A DNA stretch of 22,025 nt, taken from positions 1 through 22,025 of the forward strand of contig JBEKFI010000045.1 of NCBI GenBank assembly GCA_050013395.1, read 5' to 3'. Source of the stretch: JBEKZD01 sp050013395. GTDB lineage: Bacteria > Verrucomicrobiota > Verrucomicrobiia > Palsa-1439. A program made the position numbers and the translations under genes. The notes under the pieces are model-generated. The model was not told where the DNA came from. It worked only from the letters and a program-made list of their open reading frames with translations, and did not search any database. This document shows positions 14,486-21,360 of this stretch, in pieces (within the stretch, counting starts at the first letter, position 1; the number at the start of each line of letters is the position of its first letter).

Positions 14486-17035
14486 TTAATCGTCGTCGGC
14501 TTTCGATTTGTCGTGGATGAAGACGAAGCCGGCCCGCGTGGGCGGGGGCATGGAAGAGTCGTCGCCACGCACGGCGCGCCAGATGACCTCGTTGAGGAGC
14601 AGATCGTCTGCGGCGTCTTCCTTGGAGAAATCCATGGTGCGCGAAATCTTTTCTCCCCAAGATGCCCGCGTGTTGTGTTGATCCGGATCGATCCGCGCGG
14701 GCAGGGCGGTGTAGGGCGTCAGATCGGGCGTGCCTTGAAAAGCATTGAACATCGGAGTGGCAGCGGCATCGAACTGGGACATGGGTTTGAGGCCGAGAAT
14801 CAGTTCGATCGTGCGCAGCATGCTGCTGGTCGAGTACAGGGTCGAATCGACCGAATGGCGTTTGATGTACGGGCTGATAACGAATGCCAGCGTGCGATGG
14901 GCATCGACGTGGTCCGCTCCGTTCTGCGCGTCGTCTTCGAGAATGAAGATGGCGATTTGCGGCCAGAATTTGGAATGGCTGACGGCTTCGACGATGCGCC
15001 CCAACGCGAGATCGTTGTCGGCCAGGCAGGCGCTCGGCGTTTTCCGATCCAGAGTCGCGCCAAAGGTGTGATCGCCGGGCAATCGAATCACCTGCAGGCG
15101 CGGCATATCGCCCTCGTCTTCGAATCGTTTGAGTTCGTGGAGGAAACGGTCCGCGCGTTTGGCATCAGGATAATTCAGATCGAAGCCGCGATACATTTCA
15201 TCGATGTGACCCCGCAAGGTTTTCACGCGCGGGATGGCGGGATCTTCCGGGGTTTTCCCGTTGGCCACGAATTCCCCGTAACTGCGGTAGCTCACGCCCG
15301 CCTCCGCGGCGCGGTCCCATAGATAACCTCCGGCGGGCGTGGCCATGGGGAAAATGCCCTCGGCGGGATACGGGTACTTGGCGCGTCTGTTGTGACCGTA
15401 TTGGAGCGGCCACATCTTCTCCACGAAATCGCTGGCATAGGCGCCCATCGACCACTCGTGTCCATCCGCGCTGACTTCAGCGTCGGCGTAGAAATTATCG
15501 AAGAGAACAAAGTCGCGGGCCAGTTGATGGTGGTTTGGAGTCACTTCCTCCGGAAACAGGCAAAGGTTCGTGTCGCCGTTGCCTTGCGGCATGTCGCCCA
15601 AGACCTGATCGTAGGTGCGGTTTTCCTTGATGATGTAGAGACAGTATTTGATCGGCCCCGGCGCGCCGGGCGTGAGGGGCACCGGGTTGTTGTTCGGACG
15701 CACTGCGGGAACGGTCGCATCCGGCCTGAGCGGGCTGCAGCGATAAGCTGCGGCGGTGTATGCAAGGAGTTGTTTGCGAAACTCATCCCGCACAGGCAAA
15801 TCGAGCACGCTCACGGTGCCGCGGAGGAGTTGGGCAATGTATTGCGGTAATGTTTCGGCGCGATTTCTCCTGCCGGGTTGCGGACCGTTCGGATTCGCCC
15901 TGGAAATGACGCCCTTGCCGTTGCTGACGAGCAGGCGCCGGCCATCCGGCGTGACGCGGACGGATGTTGGATACCATCCAACGGGGATAAAGCCGAGCGA
16001 ACGACTGCGCCCCGGCGTGGTCACGTCGAACACCGCGAGGTTGTTGTTGTCGGCGTTGGCCACAAACATGGTTTTATTGTCCGGTGTCAACGCGAGGCTG
16101 TTTGGCGTTGAACCGCAAGGTGCGTTGGGGTAAAGCGCAGCCGAAAGCGTTTCGAGGGGTTTGCCTGTCCTGGTGTCGAACACAGTGACGGTGTTGCGGT
16201 TGGCATTGGCAACGAAGAGAGTCTCGCCGGAGGCGGTCAGCGCCATTTCGTTCGGATGTTCCTGCGTCGGCCAGCGAGCAATGACTTTTCGTGAATTCAA
16301 ATCGACGACGGCAACCTCGGCATTGCCCCACAGGCTCACATACAGCCGTTGCTGCTTGTCATCCAAACGGCAGGCGTAAGGGAAAACCCCCGTGTAGTTC
16401 AATTCGGTCTCGGTTAATACCCGGCGCCTGACGACGGTTCCGAGCGAATTGGTGAGTGAATCGGGCGCCATCGGGATGTTGATGACCGCGTTCGTCTGCA
16501 AATCAACCACCGAAACGCTCTGACCATAAACGTTCGCGACGCACAACTTTTTCGCGCCGGAGTCGATCGCCAGCCCGGATGGAATACCGACATTGTTGAG
16601 GCCACGCAGGCGAATGTCGTGCGGATCGGAGAGCAAGCCGTTCGTGAAACGGAAACTGTGAATCACTTCTTCGCTGGCGCCGCTGCAAAACAGTCGTGAG
16701 CCATCGCATGAAAACTCGATGCCATAGAAAGTTTCTTCGAGCGGCGCATTGGTGACCACCTTTCCGGCCAACAAGTCAACCACCATGATGCCATGCTGGC
16801 TGTAACCGGCGTGCAAGATCGCGGCAAACCTTCCTTGAGGATGCAAGGCGATGTTGATGGGGAAGTCGCCGACTTCGATTTGGCGTCCCGCCGGACGAAG
16901 CGACCATTGGTTCGGGAGCAGAACGGAGCCGTCGGGACGTTGGCCGGGCAATTGAACCTGCGGCTGGCTGCCGTCGGCGAGCAGGGAGGTCGTGCTTGTG
17001 AACAGAAAGGCGAAGGCCAGCGTACGTTTGCGCAT
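14486..17035 (-). CDS. Exported YncE-like beta-propeller/phosphoesterase fusion
   Basis: The product is 849 aa from the ATG at 17035, which gives a signal peptide (MRKRTLAFAFLF, processed near LLADG); an in-frame GTG at 17095 would bury it. Residues about 40-400 are a YVTN/YncE-type propeller with repeated blades (VVDLQTNAVINIPM, LFVANANRNTVTVFDT, MFVANADNNNLAVFD). Residues about 450-800 are a PF04185-type phosphoesterase: YIIKENRTYDQVLGD at its start, then DNFYADAEVSADGHEW, and a late ILEDDAQNGADHVDAHR metal-binding region. This order matches known bifunctional YncE/alkaline-phosphatase-like proteins. It probably acts in the periplasm or outside the cell on phosphoesters, with the propeller mediating binding. 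The substrate is unknown. The gene is isolated and transcribed opposite to both neighbours. Confidence 0.9.
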   Translation of the reverse strand: MRKRTLAFAFLFTSTTSLLADGSQPQVQLPGQRPDGSVLLPNQWSLRPAGRQIEVGDFPINIALHPQGRFAAILHAGYSQHGIMVVDLLAGKVVTNAPLEETFYGIEFSCDGSRLFCSGASEEVIHSFRFTNGLLSDPHDIRLRGLNNVGIPSGLAIDSGAKKLCVANVYGQSVSVVDLQTNAVINIPMAPDSLTNSLGTVVRRRVLTETELNYTGVFPYACRLDDKQQRLYVSLWGNAEVAVVDLNSRKVIARWPTQEHPNEMALTASGETLFVANANRNTVTVFDTRTGKPLETLSAALYPNAPCGSTPNSLALTPDNKTMFVANADNNNLAVFDVTTPGRSRSLGFIPVGWYPTSVRVTPDGRRLLVSNGKGVISRANPNGPQPGRRNRAETLPQYIAQLLRGTVSVLDLPVRDEFRKQLLAYTAAAYRCSPLRPDATVPAVRPNNNPVPLTPGAPGPIKYCLYIIKENRTYDQVLGDMPQGNGDTNLCLFPEEVTPNHHQLARDFVLFDNFYADAEVSADGHEWSMGAYASDFVEKMWPLQYGHNRRAKYPYPAEGIFPMATPAGGYLWDRAAEAGVSYRSYGEFVANGKTPEDPAIPRVKTLRGHIDEMYRGFDLNYPDAKRADRFLHELKRFEDEGDMPRLQVIRLPGDHTFGATLDRKTPSACLADNDLALGRIVEAVSHSKFWPQIAIFILEDDAQNGADHVDAHRTLAFVISPYIKRHSVDSTLYSTSSMLRTIELILGLKPMSQFDAAATPMFNAFQGTPDLTPYTALPARIDPDQHNTRASWGEKISRTMDFSKEDAADDLLLNEVIWRAVRGDDSSMPPPTRAGFVFIHDKSKADDD

Positions 17036-17136
17036 AAGGCTGCGGAGTATGGCAACAGCCGCCCAAGATGTAAAGACGGTGGCCTCCGATGTCACGGATT
17101 CTTTACTGTCCCGTCACCGCGCTGTTTCACAAGCGG

Positions 17137-17239
17137 AGGTACTGGTACGGTTTGCTGTAGCGGCGCTCCGCGAGCGTCGAAATCATCGATGCCAGCGGTC
17201 ATAGACCGCCGCTACAACTTTCAAACTGTACCACTACCT
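17137..17239. repeat. REPIN/MITE-like element with long terminal inverted repeats
   Basis: The outer arms AGGTACTGGTACGGTTTG (17137-17154) and 17222-17239 are inverted with 2 mismatches. The inner arms TGTAGCGGCG (17156-17165) and CGCCGCTACA (17207-17216) are perfect. Each inner arm is a GTAG followed by its own small hairpin: CGCTC/GAGCG on the left, GCGGTC/GACCGC on the right. The 103-bp unit could fold as one cruciform. It encodes nothing. Confidence 0.75.
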
Positions 17240-17255
17240 AGGCGGAAAGTGGGCT

Positions 17256-17289
17256 GGGCACGGCGGTGGCCGGGACGGTCGCCCTACTA
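17256..17289 (-). repeat. REP-like 34-bp repeat, second copy
   Basis: This unit matches 14437-14470 at 29 of 34 positions and, on the minus strand, begins GTAGGGCGACCGTCCC. It lies in a different gap about 2.8 kb away in the same orientation, so it is a dispersed repeat. Confidence 0.75.
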
Positions 17290-17337
17290 TTCTCTGCGGC
17301 TTTGCGCGAGACTGTGAGGGGAAAAACTGGCCGGCAC

Positions 17338-17363
17338 GGCCGCGACGAAACGCGACCCTCCAA
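17338..17363 (-). repeat. Inverted copy of the TTGGAGGG hairpin
   Basis: The reverse complement matches 12929-12954 at 20 of 26 positions. The hairpin is preserved despite the changes: an A-T pair in the first copy is a G-C pair here, and a C-G pair is a T-G wobble. The fold therefore appears to be conserved better than the primary sequence. Confidence 0.65.
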
Positions 17364-17442
17364 CGCCATCTGCGGGAAGCCCGTTCCACCATTTTCGGCG
17401 CGGTCCGGAGACCGTTGCCGAACGGGATCTGAAATAAAGGTC

Positions 17443-17499
17443 GGCAAGCGGCCTGCCTTCGCTAAAAAAGGCTTCGGCGGACAGGGGTGCTTGCCCTAC
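17443..17499. repeat. Inverted-repeat block abutting the inositol-monophosphatase start
   Basis: GGCAAGC (17443-17449) pairs with GCTTGCC (17489-17495), and the right end is GCCCTAC (17493-17499), the same end as the REP-like units at 14462, 17281 and 18565. An ATG in frame with the next gene begins at 17501, one base beyond the repeat. Confidence 0.55.
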
Positions 17500-17512
17500 A
17501 ATGCCACCTGTC

Positions 17513-18331
17513 ATGTTGGAAACTGCGATCGAAGCAGCGGCGGAGGCGGGGAAATTGTTGCGGAAGAATTTCGGCGCGACGCTCACCGTCGATGAGGTTA
17601 CCCACCACGACATCAAGTTGGCGATCGACAAGCAGGCGCAGCAGGTCATCACGAAGGTCATCCTCGCTGATTATCCCGATCACTGCATCTTGGGCGAAGA
17701 GGGCGTGACGGGGAATGCGAACGCTGACGTGCGCTGGGTGGTTGATCCGCTCGACGGCACCGTCAACTATTTCTACGGCATCCCGCACTACGCAGTCTCC
17801 GTCGCGGCGCAGGTGAGGAAATCCCCTGACCCCGGTCGCCCCGACAAGAATGTCGGGGCTTTCACAATGGCCGGAGACTCCGAATGGGAAACGGTGGCGG
17901 GCGTCGTGTTGGCTCCCGAAGTGGATGAATTGTTCGCCTCCGAGAAAGGCGAACCCGCCGTCTTGCACGGTCGCAGGATTCAGGTGAGCGACCGCACCGA
18001 CTTGTCGGAAGCCATCCTTGCCATCGGATTCTTCAAGAGCGCCGAGACGATCAATCGCAGCCTGGAAGATTTCAAACATCTTGTCGGTCGCGTCCGCAAG
18101 GTCCGGATCATGGGCGCGGCGGCATTGGATGTGGTGTACGTGGCGTGCGGCCGCTTCGACGCGTACATCGAGTACGGGATCAAACTGTGGGACATTGCGG
18201 CGGGACAGTTGATCCTTGAGAATGCGGGCGGTCGTGCTGCACTCAAACCGCATGGCGATGCGCGCTCGTTCGATGTACGGATGTGGAACGGGAAGCTGCC
18301 GCTGGATGAGTTGACGACCGGGGCATCGTAA
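17513..18331 (+). CDS. Inositol monophosphatase-family phosphatase
   Basis: The product is 272 aa from the ATG at 17513; an in-frame ATG at 17501 adds four residues, and neither has a good Shine-Dalgarno. Family motifs are GEEG at 61-64 (metal Glu), DPLDGT at 78-83 (metal Asp residues and catalytic Thr) and LWDIAAG in the C-terminal third. Such enzymes hydrolyse inositol-1-phosphate, PAP (CysQ type) or related sugar phosphates with Mg2+; the exact substrate cannot be told. Between the strands that follow IPHYAVSVAAQ, about 25 extra residues (101-125, VRKSPDPGRPDKNVGAF onward) replace the usual short turn. The underlying DNA contains a perfect 9-bp palindrome at 17838-17859. The catalytic residues lie outside the insertion, so the enzyme is probably active. 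Confidence 0.9.
   Translation: MLETAIEAAAEAGKLLRKNFGATLTVDEVTHHDIKLAIDKQAQQVITKVILADYPDHCILGEEGVTGNANADVRWVVDPLDGTVNYFYGIPHYAVSVAAQVRKSPDPGRPDKNVGAFTMAGDSEWETVAGVVLAPEVDELFASEKGEPAVLHGRRIQVSDRTDLSEAILAIGFFKSAETINRSLEDFKHLVGRVRKVRIMGAAALDVVYVACGRFDAYIEYGIKLWDIAAGQLILENAGGRAALKPHGDARSFDVRMWNGKLPLDELTTGAS
17838..17859. repeat. Perfect palindrome in frame inside the inositol-monophosphatase gene
   Basis: GCCCCGACA (17838-17846) and TGTCGGGGC (17851-17859) are exact inverted repeats with the loop AGAA. The hairpin encodes part of a turn insertion (residues 109-116) not expected in the family. It resembles the palindromes of the gaps. Confidence 0.75.
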
Positions 18332-18740
18332 GGGCGATTATTCAATCGCCACCGGTCGTCCCGCTCTGCGGGACAATTTGCCGGTACGACCCGGAGACAA
18401 ACGAATTCCCTTCCCCGGTAACATTTAATTCGAATCAATCCGCGACCGACAGGCGCATCTGCACACTACCACCGTAGCCAGCGTCAGGCGTTTTGCAGGG
18501 CTGTAGGTAGGGGCAGACCGCTGGGCTGCCCGTCCCCGAAAAACGCGGCGCGCCCGGCGGTCGCGCCCTACCTCGCACAACACCAGTACGTTCGGTGTTC
18601 GGTGGGTTACGGTGGCGGTGCTCAGATACGCCCGCGACCGACAGCTTGAGCAAAATCCGATTGCAAGTGCGCTGATACGGGTTAGAATTCGAAGCCCTTG
18701 CTGCGCAAAAGCAGGCGAGCTTCATTTTGAAAGGCCATCC
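18332..18740. other. Repeat-rich gap upstream of leuB
   Basis: I see no gene here. Two hairpins follow the inositol-monophosphatase stop: GGCGATT/AATCGCC (18333-18350, 4-nt loop) and GTCCCGC/GCGGGAC (18358-18374, 3-nt loop), which could end transcription although no T tract follows. A composite element then occupies 18440-18644. GAAAGG at 18729-18734 is the probable leuB ribosome-binding site. No clear promoter is recognised. Confidence 0.6.
18440..18644. repeat. Composite element with 13-bp direct repeats at its ends
   Basis: CCGCGACCGACAG occurs at 18440-18452 and 18632-18644. Inside them CCACCGTA (18469-18476) and TACGGTGG (18608-18615) are inverted. At the centre is a REPIN-like pair, 18503-18573: GTAGGTAGGGGC on the left, GCGCCCTACCT on the right, each followed inwards by a 6-bp-stem hairpin (GGGCAG/CTGCCC and GGCGCG/CGCGCC). 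Confidence 0.65.
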
Positions 18741-19847
18741 ATGAAAAGCTATAACATTGCGGTCATCGGCGGTGACGGCACCGGGCCCGAAGTGACCCGC
18801 GAGGCCGTTAAAGTGCTCGATGCCGCCTCGAAAAGATTTGGTATTAAACTCAATTACACCCACTACGATTTCGGTGGCGACCGCTACCTGCGCACCAAGG
18901 AAGTCCTGCCTGACAACGCGGTGGATGAACTCCGAAAATTCCCCGCCATTCTCCTCGGCGCGATTGGTCATCCCGACGTGAAGCCGGGCATTTTGGAGAA
19001 GGGCATCCTGCTGCGGCTGCGGTTCGAGCTGGAACAGTATATCAACCTTCGCCCCGTGAAGCTTTACGATGAGCGGTTCTGCCCGCTCAAGGACAAGAAG
19101 CCCGAGGACATCGACTTCGTCGTCGTCCGCGAGAACAACGAGGGCCTCTACACCGGCAGCGGCGGGTTCGTCTTCAGAGGCACGCCGCACGAGATTGCCG
19201 TGCAGGAAAGCATCAACACCCGCCGCGGTGTCGAGCGTTGTCTGCGGTTTGCGTTCGACCTCGCCCGCAAACGGCGTGGCGGCAAGCCGTGGAAGGGCCT
19301 CAAACCCGACGACGTGAACGCCGGCAACAAAGCGCAGCTCACGCTGTGCGGCAAGACCAACGTGTTGACCTACGCGTTCGACCTCTGGGAACGCGCCTTC
19401 CACGAAATCGGAAAGAAGGATTACCCCGACATCAAGCGCGATTACGCCCACGTGGACGCCACGACGATGTGGTTCGTGAAAAACCCCGAATGGTTCGACG
19501 TGATCGTCACCGACAACATGTTCGGCGATATCATCACCGACCTCGGCGCGATGATTCAAGGCGGCATGGGCATCGCCGCCGGTGGCAACATCAATCCGCA
19601 AGGTACGAGCATGTTCGAGCCGATCGGCGGCAGCGCCCCGAAGTACACCGGCCAGAACGTCATCAACCCGCTCGCCGCCATCTGCGCCGGCGCGATGATG
19701 CTCGACTTTCTTGGGGAGACAAAAGCCGCGGATGCGATTGAGACTGCCGTCATCAAAACCGTCCGCGAGAAGCTCAAATCTCTCGCCGCCGGCAGGATGG
19801 GCTACGGGACGAAAGAAGTCGGCGATCTGGTCGCCGCGGCGGTCTGA
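18741..19847 (+). CDS. leuB: 3-isopropylmalate dehydrogenase
   Basis: The 368-aa product belongs to the isocitrate/isopropylmalate dehydrogenase family. It converts 3-isopropylmalate to 2-oxoisocaproate with NAD+ in leucine synthesis, in the cytoplasm. It starts IAVIGGDGTGPEV, has substrate-binding Arg residues in RLRFELEQYINLRP, the VVRENNEGLYTG strand with the catalytic Tyr, and the signature DNMFGDIITDLGAMIQGG with its metal-binding Asp residues. The NINPQGTSMFEPIGGSAPKYTG segment forms the nucleotide-binding part. The start at 18741 is backed by GAAAGG six bases upstream and by the typical N terminus; an open frame from 18612 adds unrelated residues. Tartrate or isocitrate dehydrogenase is a less likely alternative. 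leuC and leuD are not in the window. Confidence 0.9.
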   Translation: MKSYNIAVIGGDGTGPEVTREAVKVLDAASKRFGIKLNYTHYDFGGDRYLRTKEVLPDNAVDELRKFPAILLGAIGHPDVKPGILEKGILLRLRFELEQYINLRPVKLYDERFCPLKDKKPEDIDFVVVRENNEGLYTGSGGFVFRGTPHEIAVQESINTRRGVERCLRFAFDLARKRRGGKPWKGLKPDDVNAGNKAQLTLCGKTNVLTYAFDLWERAFHEIGKKDYPDIKRDYAHVDATTMWFVKNPEWFDVIVTDNMFGDIITDLGAMIQGGMGIAAGGNINPQGTSMFEPIGGSAPKYTGQNVINPLAAICAGAMMLDFLGETKAADAIETAVIKTVREKLKSLAAGRMGYGTKEVGDLVAAAV

Positions 19848-19884
19848 TTCGTCTCACGCAAAGACGCGAAGGCGCCAAGTCATT

Positions 19885-19958
19885 GTGGGAGCGGCATTCC
19901 TGCCGCGACCGTCCGTCTCCCGCTCCGATTTGTCATGCTTTTCAGAGAAGCATGACAA
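19885..19958. repeat. REP-like hairpin and long stem-loop downstream of leuB
   Basis: GTGG (19886-19888 region) leads into GGAGCGGCATTCCTGCCGC, with inner arms GCGGCA/TGCCGC (19891-19906) and outer arms GGAGCGG (19888-19894) and CCGCTCC (19920-19926). This is much like classical REP heads. Next to it TTGTCATGCTT (19930-19940) pairs perfectly with AAGCATGACAA (19948-19958) around a 7-nt loop. Either could end leuB transcription, although no T tract follows. Confidence 0.65.
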
Positions 19959-20111
19959 CTTCGCGACCTCTTGCCCTTTGCCGCTTCATGACCAGCGTTG
20001 GCTTCGGCTTTGCGGTTAATCAACCAAATATTTTGGTGCTACGAACATGGCGACTTCCATGATTGACGGGAGCGGTCGGCGCGGCTATTTTTCGTGACCC
20101 TTGTTCTCGCC

Positions 20112-20164
20112 AGAGCACGAGCAAACAGCACGAGTAAGAGCGAGAGCAAGAGTAAGAGCAGGAG
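20112..20164 (+). repeat. Hexamer tandem array (AGAGCA-like) ending in the asd RBS
   Basis: Degenerate six-base units related to AGAGCA run through 20112-20160 (AGAGCA, CGAGCA, CGAGTA, AGAGCG, AGAGCA, AGAGTA, AGAGCA), with one 7-bp unit. They end in GGAG, three bases before the asd ATG. The last unit doubles as the Shine-Dalgarno. Confidence 0.75.
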
Positions 20165-20167
20165 TTT

Positions 20168-21178
20168 ATGAGCAAGTCCTACAATGTGGCAGTGGTCGGC
20201 GCGACTGGAGCGGTCGGCATCGAGATGATCGAGACTTTGGAGAAACGGAATTTTCCCGTGAAGAACCTGCGGCTCTTCGCGTCGGAGCGCAGCGTCGGCA
20301 AGAAGCTGAAGTTCCAAGGCGCGGACGTGACCGTCGAATTGCTGAAGGCGGATGTCTTCAAGGGCATCGATTTCGCTTTGTTCAGCGCGGGCGCGTCGCG
20401 GTCGAAGGAGTTTGCGCCGGGTGCGGCGAAACAGGGCGCAGTGGTCATCGACAACTCCTCGGCGTTTCGCATGGAGCCGGACGTGCCGCTCGTGGTACCC
20501 GAGGTGAACCCCGAGGACGCAAAGAAGCACAAGGGCATCATCGCCAACCCGAATTGCTCCACTGCGATCATGGTGGTCGCCGTGTACCCGCTGCACAAGG
20601 CCAATCCTGTGAAGCGCATCGTCGTTTCAACCTACCAGGCGGCCAGCGGCGCAGGCGCCAAGGCGATGGCCGAACTCGAAGAGCAAACCGCCAGACTGTT
20701 GCGCGGCGATGCGGACGTTCACGCCGAGGCGTTGCCACAGCGCATCGCCTTCAACCTCTTCCCGCACATTGACGTGTTCCTCGACAACGGGTACACGAAG
20801 GAGGAGATGAAGTTCGTCAACGAATCACGCAAGATCATGCACCATCCGACGCTGAAGATTTCTGCGACTTGCGTGCGCGTGCCGGTCTATCGCGCACACA
20901 GCGAGGCGGTGAACATCGAGTTTGAGCGTCCGATGACACCCGCTGAAGCGCGCCAGATTCTCTCCAAGGCGCCCGGCGTGAAGGTCGTGGATGATCCGGC
21001 CAACAAGAAGTACCCGATGCCGATCGATGCTTCGGGGCAGTACGACTGCTTGGTGGGCCGAATCCGTCAGGACTGTTCGCGCGACGACGGGCGCGGCATT
21101 GAGCTATTCGTAAGCGGCGATCAGTTGCTCAAGGGCGCGGCGCTCAACGCAGTGCAGATCGCGGAGTTGTTGATCTAA
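20168..21178 (+). CDS. asd: Aspartate-semialdehyde dehydrogenase
   Basis: This 336-aa cytoplasmic enzyme reduces aspartyl-4-phosphate to aspartate semialdehyde with NADPH, the branch point to lysine/diaminopimelate, threonine and methionine. The N-terminal NADP fold has GATGAVG at 11-17. The active-site Cys130 lies in NPNCST, the substrate segment STYQAASGAG follows at 154-163, and the catalytic His244 is in YRAHSEAV. The length is typical. The ATG at 20168 follows AGGAG closely. Its TAA stop (21176-21178) overlaps the TAG stop (21175-21177) of the convergent small lipoprotein gene. Upstream lies a hexamer repeat array that may affect translation. Confidence 0.96.
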   Translation: MSKSYNVAVVGATGAVGIEMIETLEKRNFPVKNLRLFASERSVGKKLKFQGADVTVELLKADVFKGIDFALFSAGASRSKEFAPGAAKQGAVVIDNSSAFRMEPDVPLVVPEVNPEDAKKHKGIIANPNCSTAIMVVAVYPLHKANPVKRIVVSTYQAASGAGAKAMAELEEQTARLLRGDADVHAEALPQRIAFNLFPHIDVFLDNGYTKEEMKFVNESRKIMHHPTLKISATCVRVPVYRAHSEAVNIEFERPMTPAEARQILSKAPGVKVVDDPANKKYPMPIDASGQYDCLVGRIRQDCSRDDGRGIELFVSGDQLLKGAALNAVQIAELLI

Positions 21179-21348
21179 TATCCCTCGCTGCCCGGCGGGC
21201 GAAAGCCGCCAAAGCCCGATGCGCCTTCCCAGCTTTGTGGTCGGTTCCACGGGATGGTGCTGACGTCATTCTCGTTGGTGGTCGCGCAACCGGCACTCAA
21301 CGCCCACCCTGCAACGACGATCAACAGCACTACCCAGCGGGACGTCAT
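21175..21348 (-). CDS. Tiny lipoprotein (57 aa)
   Basis: The protein, read directly from the sequence, starts MTSRWVVLLIVVAGWALSAG and then has Cys21, a clear lipobox (LSAGC). The mature 37 residues contain TIPWNRPQSWEG and end in a Gly/Phe/Pro-rich tail. It would be a lipid-anchored envelope peptide. Similar short lipoproteins with a PWN-x-P-x-x-WE motif occur, to my recollection, in Verrucomicrobia, with no known function. The ATG at 21348 lies 12 bp after the stop of the coiled-coil gene, with GAGTTGAT as a weak ribosome-binding site, so the two are probably one operon. Its stop overlaps the asd stop on the other strand. Confidence 0.75.
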   Translation of the reverse strand: MTSRWVVLLIVVAGWALSAGCATTNENDVSTIPWNRPQSWEGASGFGGFRPPGSEGY

Positions 21349-21360
21349 ATCAACTCAATC

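Larger units (their letters stand above)
17036..17512. other. Repeat-packed intergenic region
   Basis: The gap separates two divergent genes and holds no convincing coding sequence. From left to right it contains a REPIN-like inverted pair (17137-17239), a 34-bp repeat shared with 14437-14470 (17256-17289), an inverted copy of the post-smc hairpin (17338-17363) and an inverted-repeat block (17443-17499). Any promoters for the flanking genes must lie in or between these elements. Confidence 0.7.
19848..20167. other. Gap between leuB and asd
   Basis: I see no gene in these 320 bp. The left part carries an ACGCAAAGACGCGAAGG stretch of the kind often dispersed in environmental genomes, then the REP-like hairpins. 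The right part is the hexamer array that ends in the asd ribosome-binding site. An AT-rich stretch near 20020-20035 (AACCAAATATTTTGG) contains a CCAAATATTTTGG near-palindrome that could be part of a promoter or operator. Confidence 0.5.

Noticed and set aside
17036..17512. tRNA or other known structural RNA among the many hairpins of this gap.
   Set aside because: No cloverleaf, no TTCGA-type T loop and no CCA-compatible acceptor; the hairpins are explained by repeats shared with other gaps.
18435..19601. 388-aa minus-strand ORF opposite leuB.
   Set aside because: Antisense shadow of leuB extending into repeat DNA.
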